Of a DNA stretch of 64,000 nucleotides, positions 1 to 12,462 are shown one piece after another (within the stretch, counting starts at the first letter, position 1; each line of letters opens with the position of its first letter). A program made the translations under genes and the position numbers. The notes under the pieces were generated by a model, which was not told where the DNA came from, searched no databases, and saw only the letters and a list, made by a program, of their open reading frames with translations. The stretch spans positions 3,286,001-3,350,000 of the forward strand of contig CM066303.1 in assembly GCA_033807695.1 (NCBI GenBank). The letters run 5' to 3'. Source of the DNA: Daedaleopsis sinensis (Eukaryota; Basidiomycota; Agaricomycetes; Polyporales; Polyporaceae).

Positions 1-2
1 TT

Positions 3-3000
3 CTCGAGCGACATCAAGAGCACATCTTCCATCGTGTCGAGGTGAGCCCCCGGGCCGCATTGCGCTGTCGTCCGTGAACTTGGGCGTAAGTATACTGACG
101 ACTTGGTCAGGTCTGGAATGGCAAGACGTTCACTCGGTCCTCGCTGGACGCACTCGGGCTCATCGTGCAGGTCGGGCACGCAGGTGGAGCCTCGTGTTTG
201 GCCTCCCATCAGACTCGTCGCCTAGTGGTGTGCGACTCGAGTGGCATTTACCACGTTCGAGTTCGCTTCTGCAAGTGCCTGGATGAGTCCTCGTGCGAGC
301 TCGTCCCGGAATGGAAGCAGCTGATGCGAGCCGGCTGGTTCCCTGCGACCACCGATGTTCCGGCCACCGTCTTCACATTCCGCTTGCTCAACACCTACCA
401 AGAGCTCAATTTCCAGGCCAAGACCAACCTGTACGACTTCTGGAAGACCATGGAACGGATTACAGACAATTCCGGCGGTTCCGAGGTACCGGTGAGTCCT
501 GCGACCTCTCCATCTTCTCTGTAGGGATTCATAGCTGATCTCGACGGCATGCAGAACCGCTACAAGCAGATATCACACGCCGTTCGAATCTGGCGGCATC
601 TCGTGATGCTCAAACGAGCTGGCCGGGCTCACGATCCTTCGGGTGCTGCCGGTACGAAGCTCGGCGAGTTGGTAGTGGAATGCGCTGCATGTCCGCACCC
701 CGGCAAGAATCTGCCAGACGACTGGGAGAACGCGCCTCCCCAGACGAGGTGAGTAGTCTATTATATCCATTACGCAGATGTATTCAATTGATTATTGTAT
801 CCGTGGAATGTCAGGTGGCTGTACACGTTGTATCTAATGATAGACGCAAATTTTCGAGCCCGATGTAAGGACAAAGGTATCGACGACATTGAGATGGGAT
901 CTGGGTGGTCATACTACGTCGAGGAAAAGGCGTATCAAGAACATCTCCAGGCATGCGCTAGTCAGAAGGAGGTAAGTGATACTTAGCTGCGTACGCCTGA
1001 GGGCACTGTCACTAACAGCTGTGTACCTAGGAGAACACGTGCTCGGCAGAGCACAATGCGATCCTCAAGGCCAACCTCCATAAGGAAGGTTACATCGCGT
1101 CCGGAATCGGCGCTGTACTCTGTGCGCGCCATGCGCTAGTGCGGAAAAATGGCGCCGGTGATCTGCAGCGCGGTGAGGGGTAAGCGTTTTCAATAGCCAC
1201 ACTGTGACGCTCGCCGGGATATAACTTGAAACCTAGCTACGCAAACATGGATTACTTGGTATTCTCGACACTGCTCGGTTTCATCCTCTTGTTACTCCTC
1301 CTCTCGTACGACATCGCTTGTCAGTGGTACAAGCATTTCTTCGCACGGATGGAGAACAATTTTCCTCCCGAGATGCATCTCGACCGCTCCCGAGTCAAGG
1401 ATATCCGGTTTGCCATCCCGAAGAAGCACTTCAGGGTCCATGGAGGAGAGTCTCACTCTCGCTTCTCTCTCAACTTCTTGGATCACGTCGGCCGAACATA
1501 TGGTGAAGGAATCGAATCCCATTGGTCGCACATGAATCCTCTCGCGCTCAGTACCCGTGAGATGGGCCCCGGGTTACGTCACGAGACGTACAACGACCAT
1601 TGGGGTGCCTGGAACTGGCAGAAGACAATTTCTTTTGGTACAGTTCATGTCCCGATCCCGGTTACGTCTTTATACTTACCTTTCGTCCCAGGCCCAACTG
1701 TGCTGCGAGCCCTAGAAGAAGCTCACGACATGAGTATCAAACATCGTGCCCTTTTTGCGGACTACGCCTCCGGGATTCCGCACGACGTCACTGCAAAGTG
1801 GGAGGAGATGCTGCGCTTGTGGCAGGCTGATCCGAGCAAGCCGGATCCATTCGAGGAACCTACTGCAAGTGCGTGCGCTACCCTACTCTCTCCCACGCTA
1901 GTGTCCTGTTTGTTCTGATACTGATCCCGGGTCGTAGGCATTTCCCTCGCAGACGTGAAGCTGCAACTGAGCGAGGAGGAGGCCGCCGAGGCCGCAGCAG
2001 GAAAGCTGCCGCCCCACGACGTTACACCTGGAGTATTCCTTCAAGTCGGTCTTGAACTCGAGGAGAAGCAGTAAGTCTCTATTCTTGTATTATTAGTTTT
2101 ACAAGCTCATCTAGATCTAGACGCGCCTTGAAGGCCCGTAGCAACAAGGGCCGCAGCGTGACCGAACTTGCCGAGACTCAGACCAAGCGCAACATTCTGA
2201 TGCGCCGGATAGAGCTCTGGCAGGCTATCCAAGACGTACACATGCCGATCGTCATCCAACTCCGCGCCCAGAACAGCTCCTCGTCCGGCGATGCCCTCCC
2301 ACCCACGAAGCCGGAAGACGTTCGATTGTGGCTGCCCTCCGCGCTACCGCCCGAACTTGCAGGCAACGAGACACTGGCCGGCCTGTGTGCGAAGGAGCGT
2401 CGCCTTCGCGAGGCTCAAATGTCCGATGCCCTTGGAGATATCCGGCGCATTCGTCGAGTCTTGGCGGCTGTCTCCGATTTCCAAAGGATGAATATCGCCG
2501 GTTTCGGACAGCGCTCGGTCACGCGCAATCAAACCCTGTACACGCGCTTCAAGGACAAACAGGCGCGGTGTGCACATCGCTATCGTGAAGCGCGGGCCGC
2601 CATGGACAAGCTAGATCCTTCCGGCACCTGGCAGTCGACCTACCGGCCCCTCCTGGACTCCGATCTTCGCGGACCTAGGCGCGAGGGGGATGAAGTCATC
2701 GCCAGCGAGGGGAGGTACGAAGTCAGCTGGATTTGGTTGACCGCGCGTCACTCGCGCGAGGCGGCTGATACCACCGAGGTCTCTGATGAAGAACTGATGG
2801 AAACCATGCGCGCTGAATGGGCTCGCTGCAAAGCCCGAGCCGACCGTTGGACTGAGGAGCGCAAGCTTCTCCTCGAGGAGATGCGGCGCGTGGTGGCTTT
2901 CTTTGAGTCAAAGGTGAGGTGGTGGCGATCTCAGGCGACTCGACGGCCCAATGCACCAACGCGACTCCGCCGGGGCCTTGCTTTCTATGCGGAGAAACAA

Positions 3001-3228
3001 GCAGCGGTGTACGAGCGGCTGTCCATCCGGACTACGTCATTTTGGGTCAACTTCCTGAAGACGCTTGGCCCGCTACCGTCCTGGATCGAACCGTATCAGC
3101 TGCATGCTCGCAAGATGCGCGCCCGTAAGACTGTAATCTCTTCGAGCGCTCTCGACGAGCCCGTTCCTGCCGAGGTCTCCGATAGTTCAGAGTCTTCTTC
3201 ATCTGATTCAGACAGTGACCTGGAGTAG
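3..3228 (+). CDS. KDZ transposase copy 1 (5' end beyond window)
   Basis: DNA transposase of the KDZ (Kyakuja-Dileera-Zisupton) superfamily, expected to act in the nucleus. Exons read 3-41, 111-491, 555-748, 815-971, 1031-1179, 1237-1637, 1692-1868, 1938-2070 and 2121-3228; every GT...AG junction keeps phase and no internal stop appears. The window enters just after the CxC2 cysteine cluster (HQEHIFHRVE). Next come a CxC motif (CKC), CAACPHPGKNLP, and three motifs usually taken to carry the catalytic acids: MIDANF, SYDIACQW and YGEGIESHW. The last exon is a charged, probably coiled-coil C-terminal region with an acidic serine-rich tail. Intron positions match copies 2 and 3. The stop is followed by the TACAA array. 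Only the N-terminus is missing, because of the window edge, so the copy may be intact. Family is seen; activity is inferred. Confidence 0.9.
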
Positions 3229-3488
3229 GCAGTATTAAGTACTGATGTATTCCTACTACACGAGCACCTCAAATAGTAGTACTGGTACTTATACAGCACA
3301 TGCATCTGCAATCACGCTGCCCGGGCCGCTCGGTCCTACAATTTCTCAGACAGTCCTGCTACCGGTTGTACGGTTGTACAATACCCCTCCCACAAGGGTT
3401 CTACAACATATTACATTTCTATTTCTCGGGCATCTGTTGTACAATGGCTCTCTGAGTTTCACGAGATAGTACAATCCATGAAACAATC

Positions 3489-3583
3489 TAGTCTCAGAAC
3501 CAGCCGTTCGGAGTATGAAAAAGCGGGGATTCATGCTGTTTTTCATCTCCGATTCGTGCTCCAAACGTCTGGTCACGAGACTA
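3489..3583. mobile_element. 95-bp MITE with 9-bp target-site duplication
   Basis: Terminal inverted repeats of about 25 bp: the left end starts TAGTCTCAGAACCAG and the right end finishes CTGGTCACGAGACTA. The element is flanked by a perfect 9-bp direct repeat, GAAACAATC (3480-3488 and 3584-3592). It is too short to code. A 9-bp duplication is typical of Mutator-like (MULE) transposition. The same terminal sequence occurs in the elements at 27006-27193 and 27249-28143. It is inserted inside the TACAA array. Confidence 0.8.
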
Positions 3584-4032
3584 GAAACAATCTTAAATCG
3601 CTTCGGATCAGTAGCAGAGTATTACAACTATTGTACACTATCGAGATTCTATTGTGTATTACAACTGTTGTACAGTATCGAGATTCTACTGAGTATTACA
3701 ACTGATGTACAGGACCGTGACCTAGATCTATTGTGTATTACAACCGTTGCACAATATTGAGACTCTACTGAGTATTACAACCAATGTACAAGGCTCTGAC
3801 CTAGAATATTACAATGAGGTTCTACAACTGATATACAATTCCTGCCAAGGCTGCAGTAATACAATTTAGAGTGTTTTACAATTGCTGTAGTACGGCTGTA
3901 CAACTGACCGAGTATTACAAACCGTAGAGTGATACAATTGCTGTGGTAGTCCTGTATGGTTATACAACTTTCACACTTCTGTAATACAATGATCTATAAT
4001 CACGGATATATTATAACTGGTATATTACTGAA

Positions 4033-4340
4033 GTCACAGAGGTTTTACAATTCACCCCAGGCCTGTACAGGATCATTATACAATGATATACAACCTGGGA
4101 CATATTACAACCGGTGTAATACTAGGGTCCCAGATGTTTTACAATACACCCTGGGTTTATACAGAAATGTTATACAATATTACAATGGTGTACTACTGAG
4201 GTCCCAGATGTTTTACAATCCACCCTAGGCTTATATATGATTGTTATACAATGATATACAACCTGGGACATATTACAACCGGTGTAATACTAGGGTCCCA
4301 GGTGTTTTACAATACACCCCTAGGCTTATACAGAAGTCTT
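4033..4340 (+). repeat. Tandem 74-94 bp units within the TACAA array
   Basis: Four head-to-tail units begin at 4033, 4127, 4201 and 4295, each opening GTCCCAGATGTTTTACAAT or a close variant and continuing through CACCC(T)AGGCTTATA. Units 1 and 3 share a longer tail (ATATACAACCTGGGACATAT), so the array also shows a 168-bp higher-order period. A decayed earlier unit lies at about 3955-4030. Confidence 0.8.
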
Positions 4341-4478
4341 ATACAATTGTCACTGTGTTATATTATGGTAGTACCCTGGCTGTACAACCTCTATAACATA
4401 ATACAATTTGCCCACAGAATACACAAGGGTTCGGGCAGGTTTGTGGGCTATTGTACTACAAGTAGGGAAACCAGTAGT

Positions 4479-7133
4479 GCCACCTCAAGGAACTCGAGCG
4501 CGGCGGTCGCGCCCACGATCCGTCGGGAGTAAACGGTACGCAGCCCGGGGAGCTCGCTGTAACCTGTCCAGCATGTCCTCGTCCCGGGATCAATCTCCCA
4601 GAGAATTGGGAGACTGTGTCCGACGACCTCCAGTACGTCTGCTGTGCTTCTCGTTCCGGAGACTCACCGGCCGAGCATAGCACTGACAACCTCCCGATCA
4701 CAGGTATCTCTACGTGCTCAGTGTCGCAATTGATGCATGCTTCCGCTTGAAGCGTCGGGCCGTCTCGAGCGAAGAGAAGGACCCCATCTTGGGGAGTGGC
4801 TGGGGATACTTTGTCGAGGATACCGGGTACCAGGAGATACTGGCAGCATACTCGGCGCAATCTGAGGTACGTCGTCCTTATCCGATTGGATCGTGCACTG
4901 CTACTAGAGGATCATACTCATGATAACCTGCTCTAGATGTCGACCTGTAATGGTCTAGCTGCGATTGACCACACCAACATCAAGTACCACAAGGGGTACG
5001 CGGCTACCGGGGTCGGTGCTGTCGTCTGCGCCCGCCACGAGTTCATGCTCGCGAACGGCGTCGGCGATGTCCAGGTTGGGGAGCGGTACGCTTTCATTTT
5101 TCCCTGACGGTCTCAAAACTCCCACTAACCGGTATCATAATAGATATATAAATATGGACTACATATTCGTTTCCGCAATGCTACACCACCTCCTCGTCAG
5201 GAAGCTCATCACGTACGATATTGCGTGTCAGTGGTCGAAGGGGATTCTAGAACGAATCGCAAAGTTCCCTCGACATCTTCAAATCGAACTTCCGGAGGGC
5301 GCGGTCGCGTACGGCATCCCCAAGCTGCACTATCACAGTCACAAGCGGGAAGGCCATGCTCCGTTTTCCCTCAACTACCGTGTCGGTGCTGGACGTGTCG
5401 ACGGCGAAGGCATCGAACGTCGGTGGTGGTGGATTCAGCCCGTCGCGAACAGCACCAAGGGCATGGGCCCCGGGAAGCGTCAAGGAGTGCTAGAGGATCA
5501 ATGGGGGTATGCAAACTGGTGTAAGCGGGTTACGTTGCGTAAGTACATATTCCTTGGAGGCTGCCTGCCAGTGACTGATTCGGGCTCCTACGCACATTCA
5601 GCTTGGACGCTTCGCAAGCGCCTCATCACAGCCACTAGCGAGCACCTCGAGCATCAGGCGCTCTTCGACGAATTTACAACACAGCTCGATCCCACGCATG
5701 TCGCGACTTGGACAGTGCAGGTCGTGGCATGGGAGAAGAACCAGAAGCTTGATGATCCTTACGAAGTGAAGAGATCAGGTACGTTCATTCACGTACGATC
5801 TGCAGCCATACAAAACCCACTAACACGCTCACAATTTCGAAAGGCCCCAGTCAAGCCGATATACGGCAGGCGATTGCCGACAAAGAGTCGAAGGCTGGCG
5901 CCGAGAAGGATTACATGCCCTTGCACGACGTCTCCCCTGCCGGCTTTATCATGACCGGCCTTGACCTCGAAGACCAGATGTGCGCTGAACTCTCCCGCAC
6001 CTCCCGCGAGCACGTTACTGATGCATTCGGTTCACAGGTTCCGCCTCCGTCTAGATGCGCGCAAGGTTATACCTTCCAAGCTACCTGCTCTGGTGGAGCG
6101 CCGCCATGCCCTGCGACGCCGTCTGCTCAAGTTCCGCGAGCTGCAGGCTGTCTACATGCCGGCTGCATTACCCATCCTCACGGAGGATCCGCGCGCCCGT
6201 CTCGATGTGGAGCATGTCGAGCATGTACATATCGGCTTACCCTCTGATATCGCAGACGCCCATCGCGCGAGGGTGTGCGCAGAGCGACTTCAAGATATCG
6301 AGGCCCGGCTGCGCGAGGCGCAGTGTCGTGATGCGTTGCAAGACCTCCGTAACAAGCTTCACACGATCGCTCACCTGTACAAGTACAAGAAGGTGAATGT
6401 ACGACATCAGGGCCCGAACACGCGCGCGCGCGCAGACATCGGCAAGCAAGAGGAACGCAAAGATCGCGCGGCAGCTAGGTATCGGCGCGCATACAGCGCT
6501 CGTCTTGCGCTCGGCTCAGGTGATTGGATGAGTGCGCTGAAGGTCCTCAAGGACACAGACGTCCGTCATATGACCGAGGAGGAGCCTGAGCCCGTCGGCA
6601 AGAAGCGCAAGCACAAGAAGCGCGCGCAGCCGGATGGTGTAGGCGAGGGGCACCGGACTGTGTCATGGATCTGGCAGGGTGGGGACTTGGACGGGGATGC
6701 GGGCGTAACGGACTCCCTACGCGTGGAGTGGCTCAAGATGCGCGCCCGGGCCATGCGCTGGGGGGAGGAGACGAAGCTTCTTCCTGAAGAGATGCGCCGC
6801 ACGCTTGCGACATATCTCCTCGAGGAACAGGTCTGGATGGCACGCGCTACCGCCCGGACTGTTGATGACCCCAAGCTACACGAAGGGCTGGTCGCATACG
6901 CATGCGACCAGGCGCATGTACGACGGTCTATGCGTGCGACATTCCGGGCGGTGTGCATGGATGTAGTGAGGTGCCAGTGGGCGGCAGGGGAAGCACTGGG
7001 AGAGGAGTGGGATGCTGTAGGCGAGCTGGTGCCTGTTTCCGACGGCCTAGCAGAGGAGGACGATGGCCTGATTGATATAGCACGCATGTATGAACTGGAT
7101 GGGGAGGATATGGATGTCCCGATATGGGGCTAA
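4479..7133 (+). pseudogene. KDZ transposase copy 2, 5'-truncated
   Basis: Second KDZ transposase, diverged from copy 1. Exons read 4479-4632, 4704-4866, 4937-5085, 5144-5538, 5602-5778, 5844-5979 and 6038-7133, all phase-consistent. Homology begins abruptly at the HLK..ERGGRAHDPSG block, right after the TACAA array; an in-frame stop lies just upstream. The N-terminal third, with the CxC2 cluster and CxC region, is gone. Retained: CPACPRPGINLP, AIDACFRL (the usual N after DA is C here), TYDIACQW, DGEGIERRW and the charged C-terminal region to a TAA at 7131-7133. The last upstream intron uses a shifted donor after GACCAGAT. Downstream exons remain open, so truncation may be recent or the fragment may still be expressed. 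It cannot encode a full transposase. Confidence 0.85.
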
Positions 7134-7673
7134 TAGTCGTCAATGCATGCGCGCTAAGGCTACCAAAAGGAGAGGACCGCTTGCAGGCGCCGGGAAGCCT
7201 GACAGTACAGCTTGGGAGGCGGCAGGCGTCTGAGCATGCCTAACTGGGTCGATATGAACAGCCGAGACAATGTATACTGCATCCGCCAAATTGGGATGAC
7301 CTGCCGAGGTGCCGAAGGAGAAATCAGTAGGTCGGCTTCATATGGTATGCCGCCGAGATGCCGGGAGATCATTATCTGTTTGGCGCGAGGTACGTGATAC
7401 ATCACGTAAATAGCCAGCTCGTAGTGCAACACGGTCCTGGGGCAGTAACGTGAAGTGGTACATCACTGGTACATAAGCAGGTGGCAGCGGAGCGGACGCG
7501 GCGGGAACAAAGTACGTTTGCGTGGATGTATCCCCCCTCGCACGCTGACAACGTTCAACCACAGGCCCGCGGGAGGGCGTTTTGCAAGGGCAACGGCACG
7601 GGCCATAGGGCGAGCACCACGAACAACGCTACGCGAGCTGGCGAGCACCGGAACGTAAGCATGGCACACTGGC
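7134..7673. other. Intergenic, nothing recognised
   Basis: 540 bp between the stop of KDZ copy 2 and the next gene. Short open frames on both strands show no motif and no consistent splicing. It may hold the 3' end of the KDZ element and the promoter of the following gene, but no boundary sequence could be placed. Confidence 0.4.
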
Positions 7674-8747
7674 ATGACAAAAGTGACGGACGTTCACATT
7701 CGGGCGCAGGAACAGGGCAAGCAGGCCCCCACCCCGGCTACTGAAGTCCCGCGTGTCCCAGGGAACTCGAACGCAGCCGAGGCGGTGGGTGCTTCATTTC
7801 TAGTGACCGTCGTTTTCAAGCGACCCGTACGTCCGCCCTTTCATACTGCTCGTCATCGGCTGACGCGTTCACAGTCTATCAACGGGCAGCCTGAACCCAA
7901 GGAGGAGATCACCGAGCACACGTTCGCGGACCCGGCCAAATGCGACCTCTCCACGGTCCCGGCCATCCTCACCACCCTCCACGCGCTCGAGCAGTCCGTC
8001 AACGACCTCGAGTACTGGACTGTGGACCTCGGATCGTGGATGCCGTACACCGAGGTGTCCATGCCGTCTGCGACCGTCGTGGTCAACATAATCCTCGTTC
8101 GCGTTCGCCTCGCGCTGTGGCCGACGTTCGGCAAGCACCTGCAGACGCTGGAGGTGTCGACGTACTGGGGCACCCTGCCTGCGTACCAATCGATGATCAA
8201 CATGATGCGCGAGCACCGGACCATCCTTGATCGTGCTCAACGCCCTAACCACGTCAACATCGTGCTGTACGACAAAGTGAGCACGAATACAGTGAATGCT
8301 CAGTACTGTCTAACCTGCGACCAGGATGAATCGCGCCCGAAGGTCTGGCCCACTGTGGCGTTGAACGAACGCCGAGAAGTCGATATGATGTCCATCCCCG
8401 GCCTCCAAGACACTCTCACTGCCGGCGGGGGCAGGTACTATGATGTGTGGGACGTCGAGCAAGCCGACTGGATCGCGCGTTTCCACACACGCCCGATAGC
8501 GGTCCCACCCGGGCATTCGACGATGATCATCCGGAACGAACAAGCTTACGAGCTCTTGTACTTCGGGCACGAGCTTGATGCACTGACCACGCAGATCGAA
8601 CACGACCGTATCGTAGCCAACGGGCAAGAGCGCCTCGACCGCGAGCGTGAAGAATTCCGAGACGCCTGGGCCCAAGCAATGTCTAACGAAAACGGGACCC
8701 AGGTTGTAGACCTCGAGGCCCTCGAAGCGTTGCTGACTCGCCTGTGA
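7674..8747 (+). CDS. Hypothetical protein, acidic, with helical C-terminus
   Basis: An open frame from ATG to TGA that holds two probable 48-nt in-frame introns: 7827-7874 (GTACGT...ACAG) and 8277-8324 (GTGAGC...CCAG, with a CTAAC branch site). Removing both leaves a protein of about 325 residues. The first part is Pro/Ala/Glu-rich and probably disordered. The middle carries regular hydrophobic spacing (SATVVVNIILVRVRLALWP), and the C-terminus is a charged, likely coiled-coil segment (RLDREREEFRDAW). I do not recognise a family. Splice-quality introns and clean codon periodicity argue for a real gene. The true start could be upstream. Confidence 0.5.
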   Translation: MTKVTDVHIRAQEQGKQAPTPATEVPRVPGNSNAAEAVGASFLVTVVFKRPVRPPFHTARHRLTRSQSINGQPEPKEEITEHTFADPAKCDLSTVPAILTTLHALEQSVNDLEYWTVDLGSWMPYTEVSMPSATVVVNIILVRVRLALWPTFGKHLQTLEVSTYWGTLPAYQSMINMMREHRTILDRAQRPNHVNIVLYDKVSTNTVNAQYCLTCDQDESRPKVWPTVALNERREVDMMSIPGLQDTLTAGGGRYYDVWDVEQADWIARFHTRPIAVPPGHSTMIIRNEQAYELLYFGHELDALTTQIEHDRIVANGQERLDREREEFRDAWAQAMSNENGTQVVDLEALEALLTRL

Positions 8748-11700
8748 GTCCGGAAACGCGTAACACGTCGTTGATAAATGCTCATTCACCTATCTTTCAG
8801 GAGCGCGAGGTAAATAAGTGTACATAGCCCCAACAAGTAGCACCTGCCACGCTAGCCTCCCGCAAGAGCGACGTGTAGAAAGACCTCTGTTGTCTGCCCG
8901 AATGATCACATATACATGCGTAGACTTAATCTGAATGTTCGGCGCGACCAACATGAGAAGAACACTGGAAGCGGCCATACGTCGGTGATCGCGAGATGAG
9001 TCGCAATGGCATTGGGAGCGCAGATGCGACGCTGACTGATACGTGTCCAGAGCCCTGTCCATGTATTCCGCACGTAGCTATCCCGAACGTCGAAGCAGCG
9101 GCACATCCTTCGCCGATATCTCGACGACGACGTTGTTCCACCCAATCAGGAAATGGAGACGCCCGTAATCCGAAGAGGGCAATGTCCATGCCCATTCCCG
9201 AGTGTCATACCGAACGCAATCTTGCCCACAAGACGACTGATGTTGCACACACGTTACTCGACTGATTCCGGGTCTCCTGGTGATATACTGTCCTGACGAT
9301 GAGCCGCACGAACGAGGCAAAAATACGTACGCTACTGCAGTATGACTCATTCGAAACCGAGCACGACGGGGTCCCTGCATGCTGAACCACTAACCTCTAC
9401 GATCGGTGATGCGCATCCCTCGAGGGCATGCGTACGCCGGGCTTATCTCCGCCAATTGTAGACGCGGCGCAGGAGCCCGAGACCCGGGTCCGTTGCGCCT
9501 ACCCGATTGTCGACTTCGAGAGCCACGCGCCAGGGAGGACTCTCGATGCATCCGGACAGCTCACGAGGGCGGGCGGACGCAGCCTGAAGAATGAATGCGT
9601 TGACTGCATGCTCGACATGTAAGGGGCAGAACGCTTGCACCTACCAACTTCACACTGAACTTATAACCTAGACGGACCCGTGCCCTCCGAAATCCGAAAT
9701 GCGGCGACGAAGCAAGGTGTTCGCTGGCGCACGTCAACGCCTTCGAAATCCTCAACCTGCTGTTCAAGATGTGAAGCACGAAGGCCATCGGCATGCCTGT
9801 GTCGCCTGTGGTAGGCAACTCCGCCGAATAGGTAGGGAAGTACAGACTGGAGAGTGGACCTCGCATGTACGCACTGACAGGGATCTGCGAGATAGATGTC
9901 CTCCCGGGGCCGAGGATCGCCATCGCCGGGGCCCGAGGCTCGCTGGTCTACTACAAGATGCTGCCCTGTGACTCGACGCAGTTGTCGCAATCATGCGCCC
10001 CGTGCACGCCGCCGTCACGTCCCCCGCCAGCATCCGCAGCATGTCAACGACAGCAACGCCGGACCGTCACTTGTAGCGCGTCTTTCACCTGTTCAAGCTG
10101 ATAGCGCGCTGAAGGGGACGACGCAAACGAGCCGGTTTGCAGCACTAGGGTGAAAAGAGCCGGGCAGACGGGAGGCCCCGCGGCCCATCGCAAGCGATGA
10201 GTCCGTCGCAAAGTCCAACGTGAGGATGCGCCTACCCTCAGTCAGGCACAGTACGTGCCCACGGAAGCACGGGTAAGGTTGCAGCACGCGCCGCGAGCGC
10301 GCTCACGGCTCGGAAGTGCGCGAGCGTTCAGATCAGTTCAGATCATGCGAGGCTCAAGATCGCACTCACACGTACCTTGCACTCTCGCGCAGACCGCTCG
10401 ATGACGCCGAGAGCCCCAGCCTGAGCCCCCGCCCGCCCGCGTGCGCTCTCGCCGAGTGCCAGTGACCGCGCTGCCATTGTTGAATGAGTCAGGGTAGGGC
10501 CACGGACTCGGACTCAGACTCGGATGCGCAACCGGCACTCACGCATCCAGTGGCCCTGGGCCGCTGATGCCCGGCCGTTCCCTCGCGGACCTCTCTGCCT
10601 CCTCACCCACCCAGACGCGGCCTGCTGCCGCACCACCGCGCAGTCGTCCGAGTCAGTCGCGCTTCGGGCAGGCGATTCCCGCGCGTGGCGATCAGCGCTG
10701 CGAACGCGGACCACCTGGAACTACGGACGGACGCCCCTCCGCGTAGGTGTATGTGAGTGCCCTCGACCAGCGGGCAGACGCGCGCGTTCGGGTGCGCGTG
10801 CGCTCGACGGCCCGCGTACGGTCCTCGTGGGTCGTGCGTGAGCTCTGGCATGGGATGGCACGGGACGGAACCGGTTGAACGTTCGCGGGAGCCTGAGGAC
10901 GTATAAGCAGCGGCGGAGGACGCGCACACGCGACTCGGACGGCGGCGCATGCGATGGCCGTCGCGGCGGCGGCCCTCCGCGGGAGAGCTCTGTGCGAGGG
11001 GACGAGCAGAATGTCAGCACCCTCGGAGTGCACAGGCACGCGCGAGGCTCGTACCGGCCGGTGCGCCCCGCATGCGGTGGAGACAGTTGCAGATGTCAGT
11101 CGCACTCGCTGGTTCACGCAGCGAGCCTGAGCTCGAGTATAGTTGCCGGCCGACTCTTAGTGCAGTGCGGGTACGTGGCTCTGCGCTAAATCAGCTGGGC
11201 GTGACGCGTTTGGACGACTTGGTACTCACACTCCAGAACAGATACCTTCCCCACGGTACATGCTACAACTGCGGACGCGGTGGTCTGAAACGATGAGGTT
11301 GGGGAGGCATGCGTTACCGAGGACGTTGTGAGCACGGTCGCGATGGGGCTGTCGGGGGGGGCGCGAATGCGTGTTGTGAGGGTGTGCACATGTGCGCCGA
11401 CGTGTTCTGGAGAACGGGTCGTGCCCGCGGACACGTAGTGTGCACGCACGTGTGGTGCACTGAACGCGTCCGACGGACGCGTCCAGGGCACCGACGTGTC
11501 GGAAGTGGAGGAGATCGCTAGCTAAGTTCGGGCGACGCGGGCAGCGCGGTAGGCGGCGCATCGGGCGCCCTGTGCGGGTTCGGAGCTGGGTCGAGGGCTT
11601 GAGCAGGCCGGCGTTACGGCAGGGCGGAAGGGGGCCCCATTATTGGCTGGCGGCCCCGAGCCGTGGGTTGATGACGGCCCCGAGCACACTAGGGAGGGCC

Positions 11701-12462
11701 CAGGACGCGCGACTTGTGTTCAGACTGTCAGGGCCGCAGATCGCAAGTCGCGCGTCCTGGCCACGATGTGCGCTGCGGAACCCAAGTCTGGCGCTCGGAG
11801 TGGGTTCGGGGGTGTTGGGAAGGAGGGCGGGCCCGCAGGCCGCAACACGCGCGCGCCGCGGAGCTGCTAGCTCGCGGAGGCGAGTGCGGGGTCGCGGAAC
11901 GGGTGGCGAGATCGGGTGCGCAATGGCTCGAGGGATGAGCAGGCAGGTGGGCAGCGCGGGAGGTGGCCAGTGGCGAGAGGTGCCGACGGTCATAGCCCGC
12001 GGGAACGAGTGGGTGCTTCGGCGGTGGGAACGCAGGGCCAGGCGGGCAGGGCGGCAGGACGTGGTTGCACGCTTGTAGCCCGTGACCTTGTCTTGAACAG
12101 TGGACGAGAGTGTCCACGCGTCCACATTCGGGGACCACCACGCCAGCCGTTGAACTGTGAGAGGGCGCGCGCCAGCCGCACCACGCATCGCGCGACATCT
12201 GGGGCACACGATGGAGGCGGAAGGCAGTGCTGGTGGGCTTCCAGCTGGCAGGTAGAGTCCCAGGGGTAGCGTTGCGGGCAAGATCGTGCGTGCGCGGTGC
12301 GGGCGGGAGGTCGTCGGGGTAGCAGTTGAAGATACTGCGGCCAGTGCGCGGACCGACGGGCGCTGGAAGCGACCTCCCCGACGGCTATTTTGGGACACGT
12401 CGAGGACGACTGCAGCGTCGGCGCGCTTTGGAACGAGTCCGCGACCGCGAACCGCACACAAC
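8748..12462. other. Gene-poor stretch with decayed coding traces
   Basis: About 3.7 kb without a gene I can support. One frame from about 9729 to 10100 reads like protein (VNAFEILNLLF, then YALTGICEIDVLPGPRIAIAG) but is cut by a TGA and a TAG; it may be an old gene fragment or contain unplaced introns. From 10300 to 12460 the DNA is GC-rich. Long open frames there appear on both strands at once, with Arg/Ala/Pro-rich composition, which is expected by chance in GC-rich DNA. Confidence 0.4.

Larger units (their letters stand above)
3335..4470 (+). repeat. TACAA-motif array between KDZ copies 1 and 2
   Basis: AT-richer DNA with more than thirty copies of ACAA(T/C), nearly all preceded by T, G or A as in TTACAAC, ATACAAT and GTACAAT, and all on the plus strand. 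It starts about 110 bp after the stop of KDZ copy 1 and ends where the truncated copy 2 begins. No coding frame is convincing. Dense oriented motifs like this can be subterminal transposase-binding repeats or decayed satellite; which applies here is not known. Confidence 0.75.
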
